DNA of 20,166 bases from Clostridiaceae bacterium (GTDB lineage: Bacteria > Bacillota > Clostridia > Oscillospirales > Acutalibacteraceae), in contig CAJGCL010000022.1 in assembly GCA_904501675.1 (NCBI GenBank), positions 1 to 20,166 on the forward strand, read 5' to 3'. Of the stretch, positions 1 to 7,643 are shown piece after piece. The number at the start of each line of letters is the position of its first letter. The first letter of the stretch is position 1. The notes under the pieces are model-generated. The model searched no databases. It was given only the letters and a program-made list of their open reading frames with translations, and was not told the origin of the DNA. Both the position numbers and the translations under genes were made by a program.

Positions 1-639
1 AAGTGCCGCATGAATTTCTGCATTACCTTCATATTCTGCAAGTAACTTTGCCTGTTGTGTATTTGCAAGAACAGTAATTGTACTTGGGAGTTCATAACTT
101 CCGTCTTCATTCTTAATTACTGCATCTTTATCAATACCACCCGATGTAGTCGTGGTTATAACCTTCATATATTTAAGTTCGGGAGGAGTTACTGCTTTGT
201 TAGTGTCGTTATTGACAATAAGGAATGTTACGATATCTCCGTTCTGGAGCTTACCTGATACACCTGCCGCAAGACTGTCTACTGTTACGCTGATTGCTAC
301 ATGTTTACCATCAAGTGTTGCGAATACATCTTCAGCAGTATTACCGTTATTGGTAAGTTTTGCCTTTGTGAAAAAATCACCTGTATAAAGAATTGATGCA
401 GCATATTTACCTACGACATCAGCTTTGTCTTCGATAGCACCTGCAGGGATTGAGTCTTTATCAACCTTAACCACCTCAACTACATCTTCTGTAATGGGTG
501 ATCCCTGTTTTACATCCTGTGCAAGTCGTACTATCTTTGTTGTGTCGCTTGTAATATTCGTAACAATAGGAGCAACTACGAAGGTCATTACAACAGCAAG
601 TGCCATGCAGATGATACCTATAATTGTTCTGTTTTTCAT
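1..639 (-). CDS. CpaB-like SAF-domain protein (3' part outside window)
   Basis: The first 213 codons are in the window; the frame is open through base 1, so the gene continues to the left. An N-terminal membrane anchor (about residues 5-24) is followed by a SAF-like segment (VRLAQDVKQGSPITEDVVEVVKV, residues ~35-57) and then a CpaB/RcpC-type block (AISVTVDSLAAGVSGKLQNGDIVTFL). In Tad pilus systems CpaB is an envelope protein that helps assemble the Flp pilus. The start at 639 is supported by AGGAGG about ten bases upstream. It lies 17 bp after a prepilin peptidase and two small pilin-like proteins, so the group looks like a pilus or conjugation-surface module carried on the mobile element. 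Family call is good; the precise role in this ICE is inferred. Confidence 0.8.
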   Translation of the reverse strand, partial: MKNRTIIGIICMALAVVMTFVVAPIVTNITSDTTKIVRLAQDVKQGSPITEDVVEVVKVDKDSIPAGAIEDKADVVGKYAASILYTGDFFTKAKLTNNGNTAEDVFATLDGKHVAISVTVDSLAAGVSGKLQNGDIVTFLIVNNDTNKAVTPPELKYMKVITTTTSGGIDKDAVIKNEDGSYELPSTITVLANTQQAKLLAEYEGNAEIHAAL

Positions 640-656
640 TTATAAATAACCTCCTG

Positions 657-1286
657 TTAAATGAAATATGCCACCATAAATCCTGTGGCAAGATATGGAA
701 CGAGGGGAAAACCCTCTTTTTTGTTTCTTTTAATGTTCATAAGAATTGCGAGTACCAAACCCAAGGTAAGACCTATAACGCTGTTCTTTAAACCAAGCAC
801 CAATGAACTTGCGATACAGAGCTTTATATCTGCACCACCGATTCTTCCTTTTCCTATGAAGATGCTTAATATCATCAGCAAGGAAACGATAAAAGCAGAT
901 ATCAACATGCTCGGTATACTTGACAGTTCAAAGCCTACAAATGCCACTACAACAATCATTACATGGAGCCAGTCATCACATTCTCTTGATTTAATATCAC
1001 TAAAAGATGCTAAAAGGAGAATTAAGCTGAACAAAATACCACGCACTGCCATAGTGGTGCAACCGAAAAAATATAGCAAAAGTACTGTTACTCCGACACC
1101 AACGCCTATAAAATCTGCAATAGTTTTTACCTTCTCGCCACCCCATCTTTTAAGGGCATATTTCGCAATCAATACAGTTGCCAATACAACTGTGCCAAGA
1201 ATAACCGATATACCAAATAACTTGCAAAGTGTTTCAACCGTTACATCAATAACTTTCGGCATAATCGGCCCAACAATTAAATTCAT
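657..1286 (-). CDS. Prepilin peptidase, A24 family (CpaA/TadV-like)
   Basis: This is a 209-aa polytopic membrane protein. A24 peptidases are aspartyl proteases of the cytoplasmic membrane that cleave prepilin leader peptides. Both expected aspartate sites are visible: one in ASFSDIKSRECDDW (about residues 93-106) and the GxGD-type site in KGRIGGADIKLC (about residues 145-156). Hydrophobic segments surround them, with two extra helices at the N-terminus (residues 20-40 and 50-65). The gene sits between CpaB and two tandem pilin-like genes, which are the natural candidate substrates. The ATG at 1286 has a weak upstream AAAGAAG. No N-methylation domain is present, as is usual for the short TadV-type enzymes. 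Confidence 0.85.
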   Translation of the reverse strand: MNLIVGPIMPKVIDVTVETLCKLFGISVILGTVVLATVLIAKYALKRWGGEKVKTIADFIGVGVGVTVLLLYFFGCTTMAVRGILFSLILLLASFSDIKSRECDDWLHVMIVVVAFVGFELSSIPSMLISAFIVSLLMILSIFIGKGRIGGADIKLCIASSLVLGLKNSVIGLTLGLVLAILMNIKRNKKEGFPLVPYLATGFMVAYFI

Positions 1287-1345
1287 AAAATTCTTCTTTC
1301 AAAAGATTGGTGGGAGTATTAAAACTCCCACCGTATGTCATTCTC

Positions 1346-1567
1346 TTAACCTGCGTAATTGAAAATTTCGCCCACTTTGGTTTCAACTGCCGGAGCAATT
1401 GTGTCTTCAAAAAGGGCATAGAGAAGGGCAAGAATAAGAGCACCGATAACAACAGCGATGAGAACCTTAACACCTGTATCAACATAGGTTTCAGCTGTTT
1501 TTGTTTTGATAACCTCAACAGCCTTTGCTTTGATGGACATTACTTTATCTTTGATTTTCTTAAACAT
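1346..1567 (-). CDS. Small pilin-like membrane protein, copy 2 (DUF6133-like)
   Basis: A 73-aa protein with a basic N-terminus (MFKKIKDKVMSIKAKAVEV), the motif TAETYVDTG, one strongly hydrophobic helix (about residues 33-53) and a short C-terminal tail ending in FNYAG. It matches my recollection of the DUF6133 family found in Firmicutes mobile elements. It resembles Flp pilins in size and in having an acidic residue just ahead of the helix, but no glycine stands at the expected cleavage position, so processing by the adjacent A24 peptidase is uncertain. It is 62/73 identical to the next gene upstream (1602-1823), clearly by tandem duplication. The Shine-Dalgarno is GAGGT, nine to ten bases before the ATG. 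Confidence 0.8.
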   Translation of the reverse strand: MFKKIKDKVMSIKAKAVEVIKTKTAETYVDTGVKVLIAVVIGALILALLYALFEDTIAPAVETKVGEIFNYAG

Positions 1568-1601
1568 AAATTTTTACCTCAACTTTCTTATTTAATTAGG
1601 A

Positions 1602-1823
1602 TTAACCTGCGTAATTGAAAAGGCCCTGAACCTTTGTTACAACGGTGGGCATGATGGTGTCTTCAAAGAGACCATAAAGGAGAGTGAGAAGGAGAGCGCC
1701 GATTACGACTGCGATGAGAACTTTGACACCTGTGTCTACATAGGTTTCTGCTGTTTTTGTTTCGATAACTTCAACAGCTTTTGCTTTTAAGGACATAACC
1801 TTATCTTTGATTTTTTTAAACAT
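1602..1823 (-). CDS. Small pilin-like membrane protein, copy 1 (DUF6133-like)
   Basis: A 73-aa tandem paralogue of the gene at 1346-1567, with 11 substitutions (62/73 identical). Most changes fall in the second half of the membrane helix and the C-terminal tail; the N-terminal 30 residues are nearly invariant. The leader sequence ahead of the ATG (GTTGAGGTAAAAA) is also nearly the same in both copies, so the duplication included the translation signal. Having two closely similar subunits suggests either dosage or a two-component filament or pore. The neighbouring prepilin peptidase and CpaB-like protein favour a pilus-like role, but this is inference from context. Confidence 0.8.
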   Translation of the reverse strand: MFKKIKDKVMSLKAKAVEVIETKTAETYVDTGVKVLIAVVIGALLLTLLYGLFEDTIMPTVVTKVQGLFNYAG

Positions 1824-1849
1824 AATTTTTTACCTCAACTTTCTTTTAA

Positions 1850-2206
1850 TTACATTGACTGTGAAAAAGCAGCCTCGACATCATCGTCAGGCTGCTCACT
1901 CATTGCTTCTGCTTCATCCATGCGAAGTCTTTCTTCGTATGATTTAAGAACGGCTGCATTAATTTCGTTTCTTGCATCTGCCGTAATAGCATGGAAGATA
2001 TCGCTATATTTCTTTTCACCATCTTTGGTATATACACTCTGAGGCATCTGAACAAAGAGACCTTTTGACGAGTCAATTACTTTAAGACCGTGAATAGCAA
2101 ATGCACCTGCAATATTTGCACTGGCATATGCTTTGATTTTGCTATCTACCTGATTTACCATGCGATCAATTTTCGCATTTACAAGTGGCTGTTTTTTCTG
2201 TGCCAT
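1850..2206 (-). CDS. SpoVG family protein
   Basis: A 118-aa protein with a SpoVG domain at about residues 20-95: KAYASANIAGAFAIHGLKV, then the family hallmark GLFVQMP, then KYSDIFHAITADAR and a helix AAVLKSYEERL. SpoVG proteins are small nucleic-acid-binding regulators. Clostridial ICEs commonly carry divergent copies like this one, with an acidic tail (here EAEAMSEQPDDDVEAAF). It is therefore unlikely to be the host sporulation/septation regulator. It lies 21 bp downstream of the YodL/DUF3846 gene and 26 bp upstream of the pilin-like pair, within the same transcription unit. The start is supported by an AGGT-type site. Function in the element is unknown. Confidence 0.88.
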   Translation of the reverse strand: MAQKKQPLVNAKIDRMVNQVDSKIKAYASANIAGAFAIHGLKVIDSSKGLFVQMPQSVYTKDGEKKYSDIFHAITADARNEINAAVLKSYEERLRMDEAEAMSEQPDDDVEAAFSQSM

Positions 2207-2227
2207 AATTTTTTACCTACCTTTCGT

Positions 2228-2911
2228 TTAACTGAAATTTATAATTGTGAATCCCATGTCCGATTCAACTTCTGCCTGAGAAATCTGTTCAGGTTCTTTG
2301 AACCGTTCCATATATGTCATCACCTCCTCATCTGTAAGTGAACGGAAGTCATCCTCTGTCAATCCTACAACAAAGAAGGGTCCGGCAATGATGGTGCTTT
2401 CACCAAGTCTACGGTTACCTGCCATACCCATAAGTTTTGATTCTTCGTTGCCTATAAGACAGACATTGTCATCTTCCATGTATATCGGTTCTATGTATCC
2501 ACATACAGCCCTCTGCTCTGCTTCAAGGGTGTGTGCCACCTCAGAAACAAACGGAGGACGGTTTGGCTCAACATAGACGATAGTCATTAAGTTGTCGGGT
2601 TTCTGCGTAAGGGTTGCATCAAAATCAACCTTTTGGAAACCTACAGAATCACAAAAAAAGGCACCCTCATCTGTTTGGACGATGTCCGAAACGGAAAGAG
2701 AGTGCCCTCTGTGAAGTGGATGAGATTCTGTGTTAAAACGAGTGAAAACATCTTCAAGTGTTTTCGCATCAATATCACCACTGAAAACCTCATCATATAT
2801 TTGTGGGTCTATTTTGTCTGTTTTCTGAATTCGTGCAGTTCTGTCAAGGTTCATAAACTTAACATCGTGTGCATCTCGTTCATTATTGATTTGGAATATT
2901 TTAATTTTCAA
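2228..2911 (-). CDS. YodL + DUF3846 two-domain ICE protein
   Basis: The 227-aa protein is best started at TTG 2911, which gives MKIKIFQINNERDAHDVKF, the usual YodL beginning, with an AGGTG site six bases upstream. A longer reading frame to 2980 lies inside the AbrB gene and is less likely. Residues ~1-105 are YodL-like (DPQIYDEVFSGDI, HPLHRGHSLSVSDIV, FFCDSVGFQKVDFD). Residues ~115-210 are DUF3846-like (VYVEPNRPPFVSEV, GYIEPIYMEDDNVCLIGNEE, IIAGPFFVVGL). Both domains are typical of accessory genes in Tn1549-like elements; neither has a firmly established biochemical role. The start overlaps the end of the AbrB gene by 11 bp, indicating coupled translation. Confidence 0.85.
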   Translation of the reverse strand: MKIKIFQINNERDAHDVKFMNLDRTARIQKTDKIDPQIYDEVFSGDIDAKTLEDVFTRFNTESHPLHRGHSLSVSDIVQTDEGAFFCDSVGFQKVDFDATLTQKPDNLMTIVYVEPNRPPFVSEVAHTLEAEQRAVCGYIEPIYMEDDNVCLIGNEESKLMGMAGNRRLGESTIIAGPFFVVGLTEDDFRSLTDEEVMTYMERFKEPEQISQAEVESDMGFTIINFS

Positions 2912-3206
2912 GATTAACACCTGCCTGTTCCGTTGCCCATTTAACCGAAAGATGAACAAGTGCAGCTTTTTGCTGCTCAACGGGAAGTTGATTCAAAAAA
3001 TCAAATAAAGTCATTTTATCGATCTGTGAGGAATTAGTTAAATTACAGTTATCACAGACTTTTTCTCTTTTAACAATTATTGAATTCCCATCCTCGGATT
3101 CGGTAAATGATAAAATATCGTTATATTTAAAACCGACGGACTGCCTCAATTCAAAAGGAATTGTAACCCTTCCTTTTTTCCCAAGAACACGATATATTTT
3201 TGCCAT
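2901..3206 (-). CDS. AbrB/MazE-type DNA-binding protein
   Basis: A 101-aa protein whose first ~50 residues are a swapped-hairpin AbrB domain (IYRVLGKKGRVTIPFELRQ, then a hydrophobic core and IIVKRE). AbrB-like proteins bind DNA as dimers and usually act as transition-state regulators or antitoxins. Residues 51-56 contain a CxxC pair (CDNC). The C-terminal helix region (TLFDFLNQLPVEQQKAALVHLSVKWA) looks like an oligomerisation segment. No toxin gene is evident next to it, so a transcriptional regulator of the element is more likely than an antitoxin. Its ATG overlaps the stop of a 53-aa ORF by one base (TAATG). Confidence 0.85.
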   Translation of the reverse strand: MAKIYRVLGKKGRVTIPFELRQSVGFKYNDILSFTESEDGNSIIVKREKVCDNCNLTNSSQIDKMTLFDFLNQLPVEQQKAALVHLSVKWATEQAGVNLEN

Positions 3207-3367
3207 TAGCTATCAGCCTCGCTTTCGTTATTTGTTATTTTGATTTGTAATGTTCCCATACCTGAACGAGTAGAACACACTCTTTCTACCGAAATATTTA
3301 AACTCTCAAAATCTTCAAGAGGTATAGAAAGATATATACTGTCTTGATTTAATTCTGGATTCTGCAT
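3206..3367 (-). CDS. Small ICE protein, 53 aa, unknown
   Basis: This short gene begins MQNPELNQDSIYLS and ends NNESEADS. Support comes from its setting: an AAGGAG site about ten bases ahead of the ATG, a 19-bp overlap with the end of the Dam-type methyltransferase, and a one-base TAATG overlap with the AbrB gene. It thus fills the only gap in an otherwise overlapping gene string. The sequence has alternating hydrophobic residues (SIYLSIPLEDFESLNISVERV, TLQIKI) suggesting a small beta structure, and no membrane segment. No family is recognised. Confidence 0.65.
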   Translation of the reverse strand: MQNPELNQDSIYLSIPLEDFESLNISVERVCSTRSGMGTLQIKITNNESEADS

Positions 3368-4329
3368 TGGACGATACACTCCTTTAACACTTTTTCGTAA
3401 TCATATTTATCATCACCACAACAACTGAATAAAGTTAACTGTTGTGGTTTGCTTCGTTCCCTTTCGTATAAGTCATAGTTTGATATAAGCAACTCTTTAA
3501 ATTCTTTTCCAGCTTCGTACCTTTGTGCCATAGAATGAGTACGAGAAAAATCAAGCATAGAAAAGCCTTTGTACAGTTCCCTTATCTCAGGACAATCGTT
3601 ATATGAAAGCAAGAACTTACCTTGTATTTTGGAAAGTGTATCCTTTAAGCGCACGTGATCATTCCAGTTAAAGCCTACAGCATACATATCTTCAGTAGAA
3701 AAATATGGGGGATCAGCATAGAAAAAAGTATCCTGTCTGTCGTAGTGTTTTATAAGCGTTTCAAAGTCCTGGTTTTCAACCACTACATTTGCCATTCTGT
3801 TTTCAAGTTGTTTTATAAGCTCAAACAACTTTCGTATATCAAATGGCTGTGATGCAAAAGACTTACAGCCGCTTGAATAACTGTATCGTAAGAGTTTGAG
3901 AAACATTGCTGCTCTACGGACATCATAGTCTTTAGTAATACGAGTTCTTATTTCATTAAGTTCATTTGCTTCGGGTGGTGGAAACATCAGTTCTGTCAAC
4001 AGTAATTCTTCTCTGTAAAAATCATCTTTGAATTCTTCAAACTCAAAGAACTTTTTAACAGAGTTAAAATCCTCACGTGAGTTAAGATTGCAAAAGCCGA
4101 TTTCACGAATTGTTGCCATAGTTCGTTCCTTCATGCAATGGAAAAGGTTTACTAAATTCCTGTCATAGTCATTGTAAACCTCGAAGGAGTCAACCTGCTC
4201 TTTTCCTAGAAGGACGCTACCGGAACCACCGAACACATCAACAAATCTGCCGTACTGTAAAGGAAATACAGCATAGAGAATGTTGAGTATTGAACTTTTG
4301 TTACCAACCCTTGATACAGGAGTTTTCAT
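3349..4329 (-). CDS. DNA adenine methyltransferase, D12 class (Dam-like)
   Basis: The 326-aa enzyme is predicted to transfer a methyl group from S-adenosylmethionine to N6 of adenine in DNA. The SAM-binding motif FVDVFGGSGS is at residues 29-38 and the catalytic DPPY at 206-209. The N-terminus KTPVSRVGNKSSIL matches the opening of the Dam/M.DpnII class, and a target-recognition helical region lies between about residues 80 and 190. No restriction endonuclease lies beside it. It is therefore best seen as an orphan methylase that protects the element from host restriction or affects its expression. The start has a GAGGTGA Shine-Dalgarno. It is the first gene after an internal terminator at 4353-4394. 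Confidence 0.9.
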   Translation of the reverse strand: MKTPVSRVGNKSSILNILYAVFPLQYGRFVDVFGGSGSVLLGKEQVDSFEVYNDYDRNLVNLFHCMKERTMATIREIGFCNLNSREDFNSVKKFFEFEEFKDDFYREELLLTELMFPPPEANELNEIRTRITKDYDVRRAAMFLKLLRYSYSSGCKSFASQPFDIRKLFELIKQLENRMANVVVENQDFETLIKHYDRQDTFFYADPPYFSTEDMYAVGFNWNDHVRLKDTLSKIQGKFLLSYNDCPEIRELYKGFSMLDFSRTHSMAQRYEAGKEFKELLISNYDLYERERSKPQQLTLFSCCGDDKYDYEKVLKECIVQCRIQN

Positions 4330-4352
4330 TGAATCACCTCACTTTTGGGCAT

Positions 4353-4394
4353 AAAAAAAGACGGTATTCATCATTTTGTGATAAATACCGTCTT
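4353..4394 (-). terminator. Rho-independent terminator inside the ICE gene string
   Basis: An 11-bp perfect stem (AAGACGGTATT at 4358-4368, AATACCGTCTT at 4384-4394) with a 15-nt loop is followed, on the minus strand, by a run of seven T. It overlaps the stop codon of the 47-aa gene. It separates an upstream group (7946-4393) from a downstream group (4329-1), which may be a point of partial termination or differential expression. Confidence 0.8.
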
Positions 4395-4536
4395 ACTCTT
4401 GCTTATTTGATTTTTGAAGTTCTATGATTTTTTCTTCATAATAATTCTTTTTGTTTATAAAAACGCAACACATCGCTATGGTAGTTACTATACTGCTTAA
4501 CATAGCACCTATGATAAATGCAAGGATTTCACTCAT
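4393..4536 (-). CDS. 47-aa membrane peptide (DUF3789-like)
   Basis: The ATG overlaps the TGA of the preceding gene (ATGA), a classic sign of coupled translation. The product begins MSEILAFIIGAMLSSIVTT, has one transmembrane helix (about residues 4-26) and then a basic, charged tail (NKKNYYEEKIIELQKSNKQE). It resembles the short DUF3789 peptides common in clostridial ICEs. Function is unknown; a single-pass membrane location is clear. It ends within the terminator hairpin. Confidence 0.65.
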   Translation of the reverse strand: MSEILAFIIGAMLSSIVTTIAMCCVFINKKNYYEEKIIELQKSNKQE

Positions 4537-5126
4537 TGTAATGCAATTCCTTCGCTTTCATCTTCGGTCATGTCTTCGGAGGAGGTGATATTGACATATT
4601 CACCGATAACACCGAGAGCTTCGTAATAACTGCCTGATGACCTTACACGCTCACACATTTCTTTGGCTTCATTAGCCATACCGTTTTCTTTTAAAGTTCT
4701 TGATGCAATACCCATAAGATTGAAAATATTGCCATCTTCTCCAATCAAAGCACAATCGGGTTTGACTTTTTCTTCGACAGAATCATTCTCATTAATGAAA
4801 CCACCAAGACGATTATCCACATAATCTGAAAACCAAGTACCACCAAGGTCCTGATGTGTCTGCAAACGCCACATTGCCATTTTTCCTAAATCAATGCTAA
4901 TTTCATCATTGAAGGGGAGCAGCAAACAAGTGAGTTCACCGTTTTTAAAGGTATAACAGTCATCTTCTTTGAATTCGCTGTCTTCAAGGAGAATTCCACT
5001 CCTTTTAAACAATCCGTTGATGCCGTCAATCCATTCTTTCAGTTCACCACCACAGCCCTGCAACACAAGACCTTCGGTACTGGACATATTACGAAGTTCC
5101 TCTGTATTTACTGACTTAACTGACAC
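4533..5126 (-). CDS. Conserved ICE protein of unknown function, 197 aa
   Basis: The start is a GTG at 5126 with an AGGTGA site, overlapping the previous gene by 19 bp. Residues ~15-115 form a mixed region with LVLQGCGGELKEWIDGIN and DLGGTWFSDYVDNRLGGF. Residues ~125-185 hold the segment CALIGEDGNIFNLMGIASRTL followed by helices (NEAKEMCERV, YYEALGVIGEYV). I recognise this C-terminal block as recurrent in accessory proteins of Firmicutes mobile elements, but I know no function for it. The tail is acidic. It is soluble, with no catalytic motif visible. Confidence 0.7.
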   Translation of the reverse strand: MSVKSVNTEELRNMSSTEGLVLQGCGGELKEWIDGINGLFKRSGILLEDSEFKEDDCYTFKNGELTCLLLPFNDEISIDLGKMAMWRLQTHQDLGGTWFSDYVDNRLGGFINENDSVEEKVKPDCALIGEDGNIFNLMGIASRTLKENGMANEAKEMCERVRSSGSYYEALGVIGEYVNITSSEDMTEDESEGIALQ

Positions 5127-6178
5127 TTTTCATCACCTAACATTTCTTCCTCAATTTCTGTCTTGTCGTTCATAAATCTTTCAAAGGAAACCTCATCAAT
5201 ATCGGAAATTAAAATTGGTTCTTTTGTAAGGTCTATGAAACCTTTCTCTCCGAAATCAAGTGGTTCATCTGTTATGAGAGTGCCACCAAAGTTTACTTTC
5301 ACCTTTGGTTCAAGAGTTGCCAAGAAACTTTGGTCATCACTTGTCCTGCATTCATAAGAGTAAAAACCTTTAGGAATTTCATCTGCAGACATTCTGCTTT
5401 CAGAGAACAGGAATACCTTATCCTGAAACTGAACAACAGATAAATTCTCTTGCCAAATAGGAATATAGTCGGTTTCAGTTGAGTTAAGAGAAAGTCCTAC
5501 AGTTGCCATATCTTCATATCCGTGAACCTTTAAAGCAAACTCATAGGCTTCTTTCATTGTTTCGGGTATATATTCTTCAAGAATTGTATCACCCTTGTAC
5601 TTTACTCTACCAAGATTATGACCGAAGTCCTCGTCTGCCCATTCGTGTTCAATTTCAACATCGGGATACATCTGTGCAAGTTTTGACAGAATAGGGTGTG
5701 GGGCAGACCAAGCAGTATTAAAACAAAGTTCATTCATTTCTTCTGATGCATCTTCAATTTCAATACAGTCGTAGGCATTCCATTTTGTATCCCAATTATT
5801 GATACTCCATTCATACCATGTAGGAAAACCGAACTGCTGAATGTTACGGAAAGCCTGACGACCTGCTAACCACTCGTCCTCTTTAATGTCCGTTCTCTGT
5901 TTTAAAAAGATAGTTTCTTTTTCTTCGGGGATATTCAGAAGGTCAATCCCTTTGTTTGCACCATCAAACAAAAGAACAGTAACAAAGTCTTTGTATGCTT
6001 TAAGACCTTTATCTGTAATCGAACCTGCCGTAATATTCAATGATTTAGGCATAGGAATCACCTTATTGAAATCGACTGAGCCAAGACCCATTTCATCGTG
6101 TTTTATACCTTCCATAATAGCTCTGATTCTTTCGGGTTCTCCCGAAAACTTGATACGATTAGTAACATGGTTCGGCAT
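5108..6178 (-). CDS. YubB ferredoxin-like (Api92-type) protein with LPD28-like C-terminus
   Basis: A 356-aa protein. The opening MPNHVTNRIKFSGEPERI and FNKVIPMPKSLNI is the typical start of YubB ferredoxin-fold (DUF1281/Api92-like) proteins of plasmids, phages and ICEs. The region with WYEWSINNWDTKWNAYD and the following aromatic-rich stretch also fits that family. The C-terminal third (about residues 245-330: VVQFQDKVFLFSESRM, IPKGFYSYECRTSDD, TLEPKVKVNFGGTLIT, PLDFG) resembles LPD28, a domain found in large polyvalent mobile-element proteins. The fusion of the two is plausible but rests on pattern memory. Four bases separate it from the C5 methylase upstream. Biochemical role is unknown. 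Confidence 0.75.
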   Translation of the reverse strand: MPNHVTNRIKFSGEPERIRAIMEGIKHDEMGLGSVDFNKVIPMPKSLNITAGSITDKGLKAYKDFVTVLLFDGANKGIDLLNIPEEKETIFLKQRTDIKEDEWLAGRQAFRNIQQFGFPTWYEWSINNWDTKWNAYDCIEIEDASEEMNELCFNTAWSAPHPILSKLAQMYPDVEIEHEWADEDFGHNLGRVKYKGDTILEEYIPETMKEAYEFALKVHGYEDMATVGLSLNSTETDYIPIWQENLSVVQFQDKVFLFSESRMSADEIPKGFYSYECRTSDDQSFLATLEPKVKVNFGGTLITDEPLDFGEKGFIDLTKEPILISDIDEVSFERFMNDKTEIEEEMLGDEKCQLSQ

Positions 6179-6182
6179 ACTA

Positions 6183-7307
6183 TCACTCCTTTACAATTTG
6201 ATATTTTTCATTAACTTCTTTGATCTTTCCGCCGATAGCAGAAATGACCGGTACACTCACAGAGTTACCAGCCATCTTATATAACTGTCCATCCTTAATA
6301 CCGGATGCGACAACTTTATTAAATTGCTCATCTTTGAACCCTTGTAAACGCCAACACTCAATAGGCATCAGCTTACGAATTCTGCCTTTATGATAAACAC
6401 CATGTCCATCTTGAGCAGTTATTGTAAACATCTCTTCTTCGGGTTCTTTCATCCGTCTGCCTTGCTGACGAACCTTTTCTCTGTCTGGTGTCAATACAGC
6501 TCTCGGAGTATCTTCTACCAACACACCTGAGTGTTCACCTCTGCGATTACTTACACCTGAATCTTGTCGTGCAGTTATGCATCGTGCTTGGGGAGTTGTC
6601 ACGGGATCGCTATTCATATCAATGAAATATAATCCTGTTTTACCACCCATACCACCTCCACCTGCACACAATGTACACGAAACACCTGTTATGTCATAGA
6701 CTCTCTGTCCTTGACTGCCGGGGATGATTTCTTTAAGATTCGCTCCATTGCAGCATTCGACAGGAAATATTTGTCCGGTACATCTTCCATCAAGATATCC
6801 GATAATATACAACCGCCTTCTTTGTTGGGGGACTCCGAAATATTTGCTGTTAAGCACACACCATTCGAGATTATACCCCATTTCAACAAGCACGGAGTAG
6901 ATGGTTTTAAGTGTTTCGCCTGAGTCATGCGATAACAAACCTTGAACGTTTTCCAAGAATACAAATTCAGGTCTTTTAACTTCAAGGATTCGGGCAATAT
7001 CAAAGAAGAGAGTTCCTCTTGTATCACTGAATCCCATTCGCTTTCCGGCAACGCTGAAAGCTTGGCAAGGAAATCCTGCACAGAGCAGGTCAAAGTTGGG
7101 GAGATTTTTGGGGTCGATTTCTCGCGCATCTTCATAATATTGCTCACCCCCGGTTTTATACATTGCACAATACGCTGCATTAGCGTATTTATCAATTTCA
7201 CAATGACCGACACACTCAAAACCTCCTATTTTAGTTAATCCTGTACGAAAACCACCAATACCTGCAAACATATCAAAAAATCGGATTGCCATACGGCATC
7301 CGACCAT
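6183..7307 (-). CDS. DNA (cytosine-5) methyltransferase
   Basis: The enzyme methylates C5 of cytosine in a specific DNA sequence. Counting from the second ATG (7292): motif I FFDMFAGIGGF (5-15), motif IV GFPCQ with catalytic Cys76, motif VI ENV (114-116), motif VIII QQRRR (156-160), and motifs IX/X near the C-terminus (RKLMPIECWRLQGF and MAGNSVSVPV). The part between VIII and IX has repeated glycine- and threonine-rich pieces (CTLCAGGGGMGGKTG, CITARQDSG, FTITAQDGHG), a compact target-recognition region of a kind common in phage and ICE enzymes. No endonuclease partner is present. The start could be 7307 or 7292; neither has a strong Shine-Dalgarno. Confidence 0.93.
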   Translation of the reverse strand: MVGCRMAIRFFDMFAGIGGFRTGLTKIGGFECVGHCEIDKYANAAYCAMYKTGGEQYYEDAREIDPKNLPNFDLLCAGFPCQAFSVAGKRMGFSDTRGTLFFDIARILEVKRPEFVFLENVQGLLSHDSGETLKTIYSVLVEMGYNLEWCVLNSKYFGVPQQRRRLYIIGYLDGRCTGQIFPVECCNGANLKEIIPGSQGQRVYDITGVSCTLCAGGGGMGGKTGLYFIDMNSDPVTTPQARCITARQDSGVSNRRGEHSGVLVEDTPRAVLTPDREKVRQQGRRMKEPEEEMFTITAQDGHGVYHKGRIRKLMPIECWRLQGFKDEQFNKVVASGIKDGQLYKMAGNSVSVPVISAIGGKIKEVNEKYQIVKE

Positions 7308-7337
7308 TCTGATTATTTAGTTTTTATACACCTCTTT

Positions 7338-7628
7338 TTACATTGTTTGTTCGAAATCTTCTGATTCTTCAATTTCAGATTCTTCTGCCAATTCGTCATC
7401 GGTAAGCTTTCTGAAATCGTCTTCACTGGGAACGATTGCAAGTGTTCTGCCATTATCCCATTTCATATGAATCTGTCCGGCATCATCTACGAATTCGACT
7501 GTGCCTCTTGTACCGGGTGGAACAGGAGCATACGGGTCATTCATACTATTTAACACAAGACGAGTACCTTCGGGATACAGCTTCTGCATTCGTTCTGCAT
7601 ATCGAGACATATTGTCAAATGCACTCAT
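7338..7628 (-). CDS. DUF4314 protein
   Basis: A 96-aa protein with the DUF4314 pattern at residues ~18-72: YPEGTRLVLNSMNDPYAPVPPGTRGTVEFVDD, then IHMKWDNGRTLAIVPSEDDF. This is probably a small SH3-like beta barrel. The family is very common in clostridial and enterococcal ICEs and has no assigned function. The acidic tail (ELAEESEIEESEDFE) resembles those of its neighbours. It is 15 bp downstream of the 100-aa gene and 30 bp upstream of the C5 methylase. Confidence 0.85.
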   Translation of the reverse strand: MSAFDNMSRYAERMQKLYPEGTRLVLNSMNDPYAPVPPGTRGTVEFVDDAGQIHMKWDNGRTLAIVPSEDDFRKLTDDELAEESEIEESEDFEQTM

Positions 7629-7643
7629 AAAATTTCACCTCTT

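Noticed and set aside
661..1362. A 233-codon plus-strand frame
   Set aside because: It is antisense to the prepilin peptidase, which has clear aspartate motifs; the plus frame is a composition shadow.
6689..7219. A 176-codon frame inside the C5 methyltransferase
   Set aside because: It lies in another frame of a gene whose catalytic motifs are all present, and has no start signal or recognisable domain.
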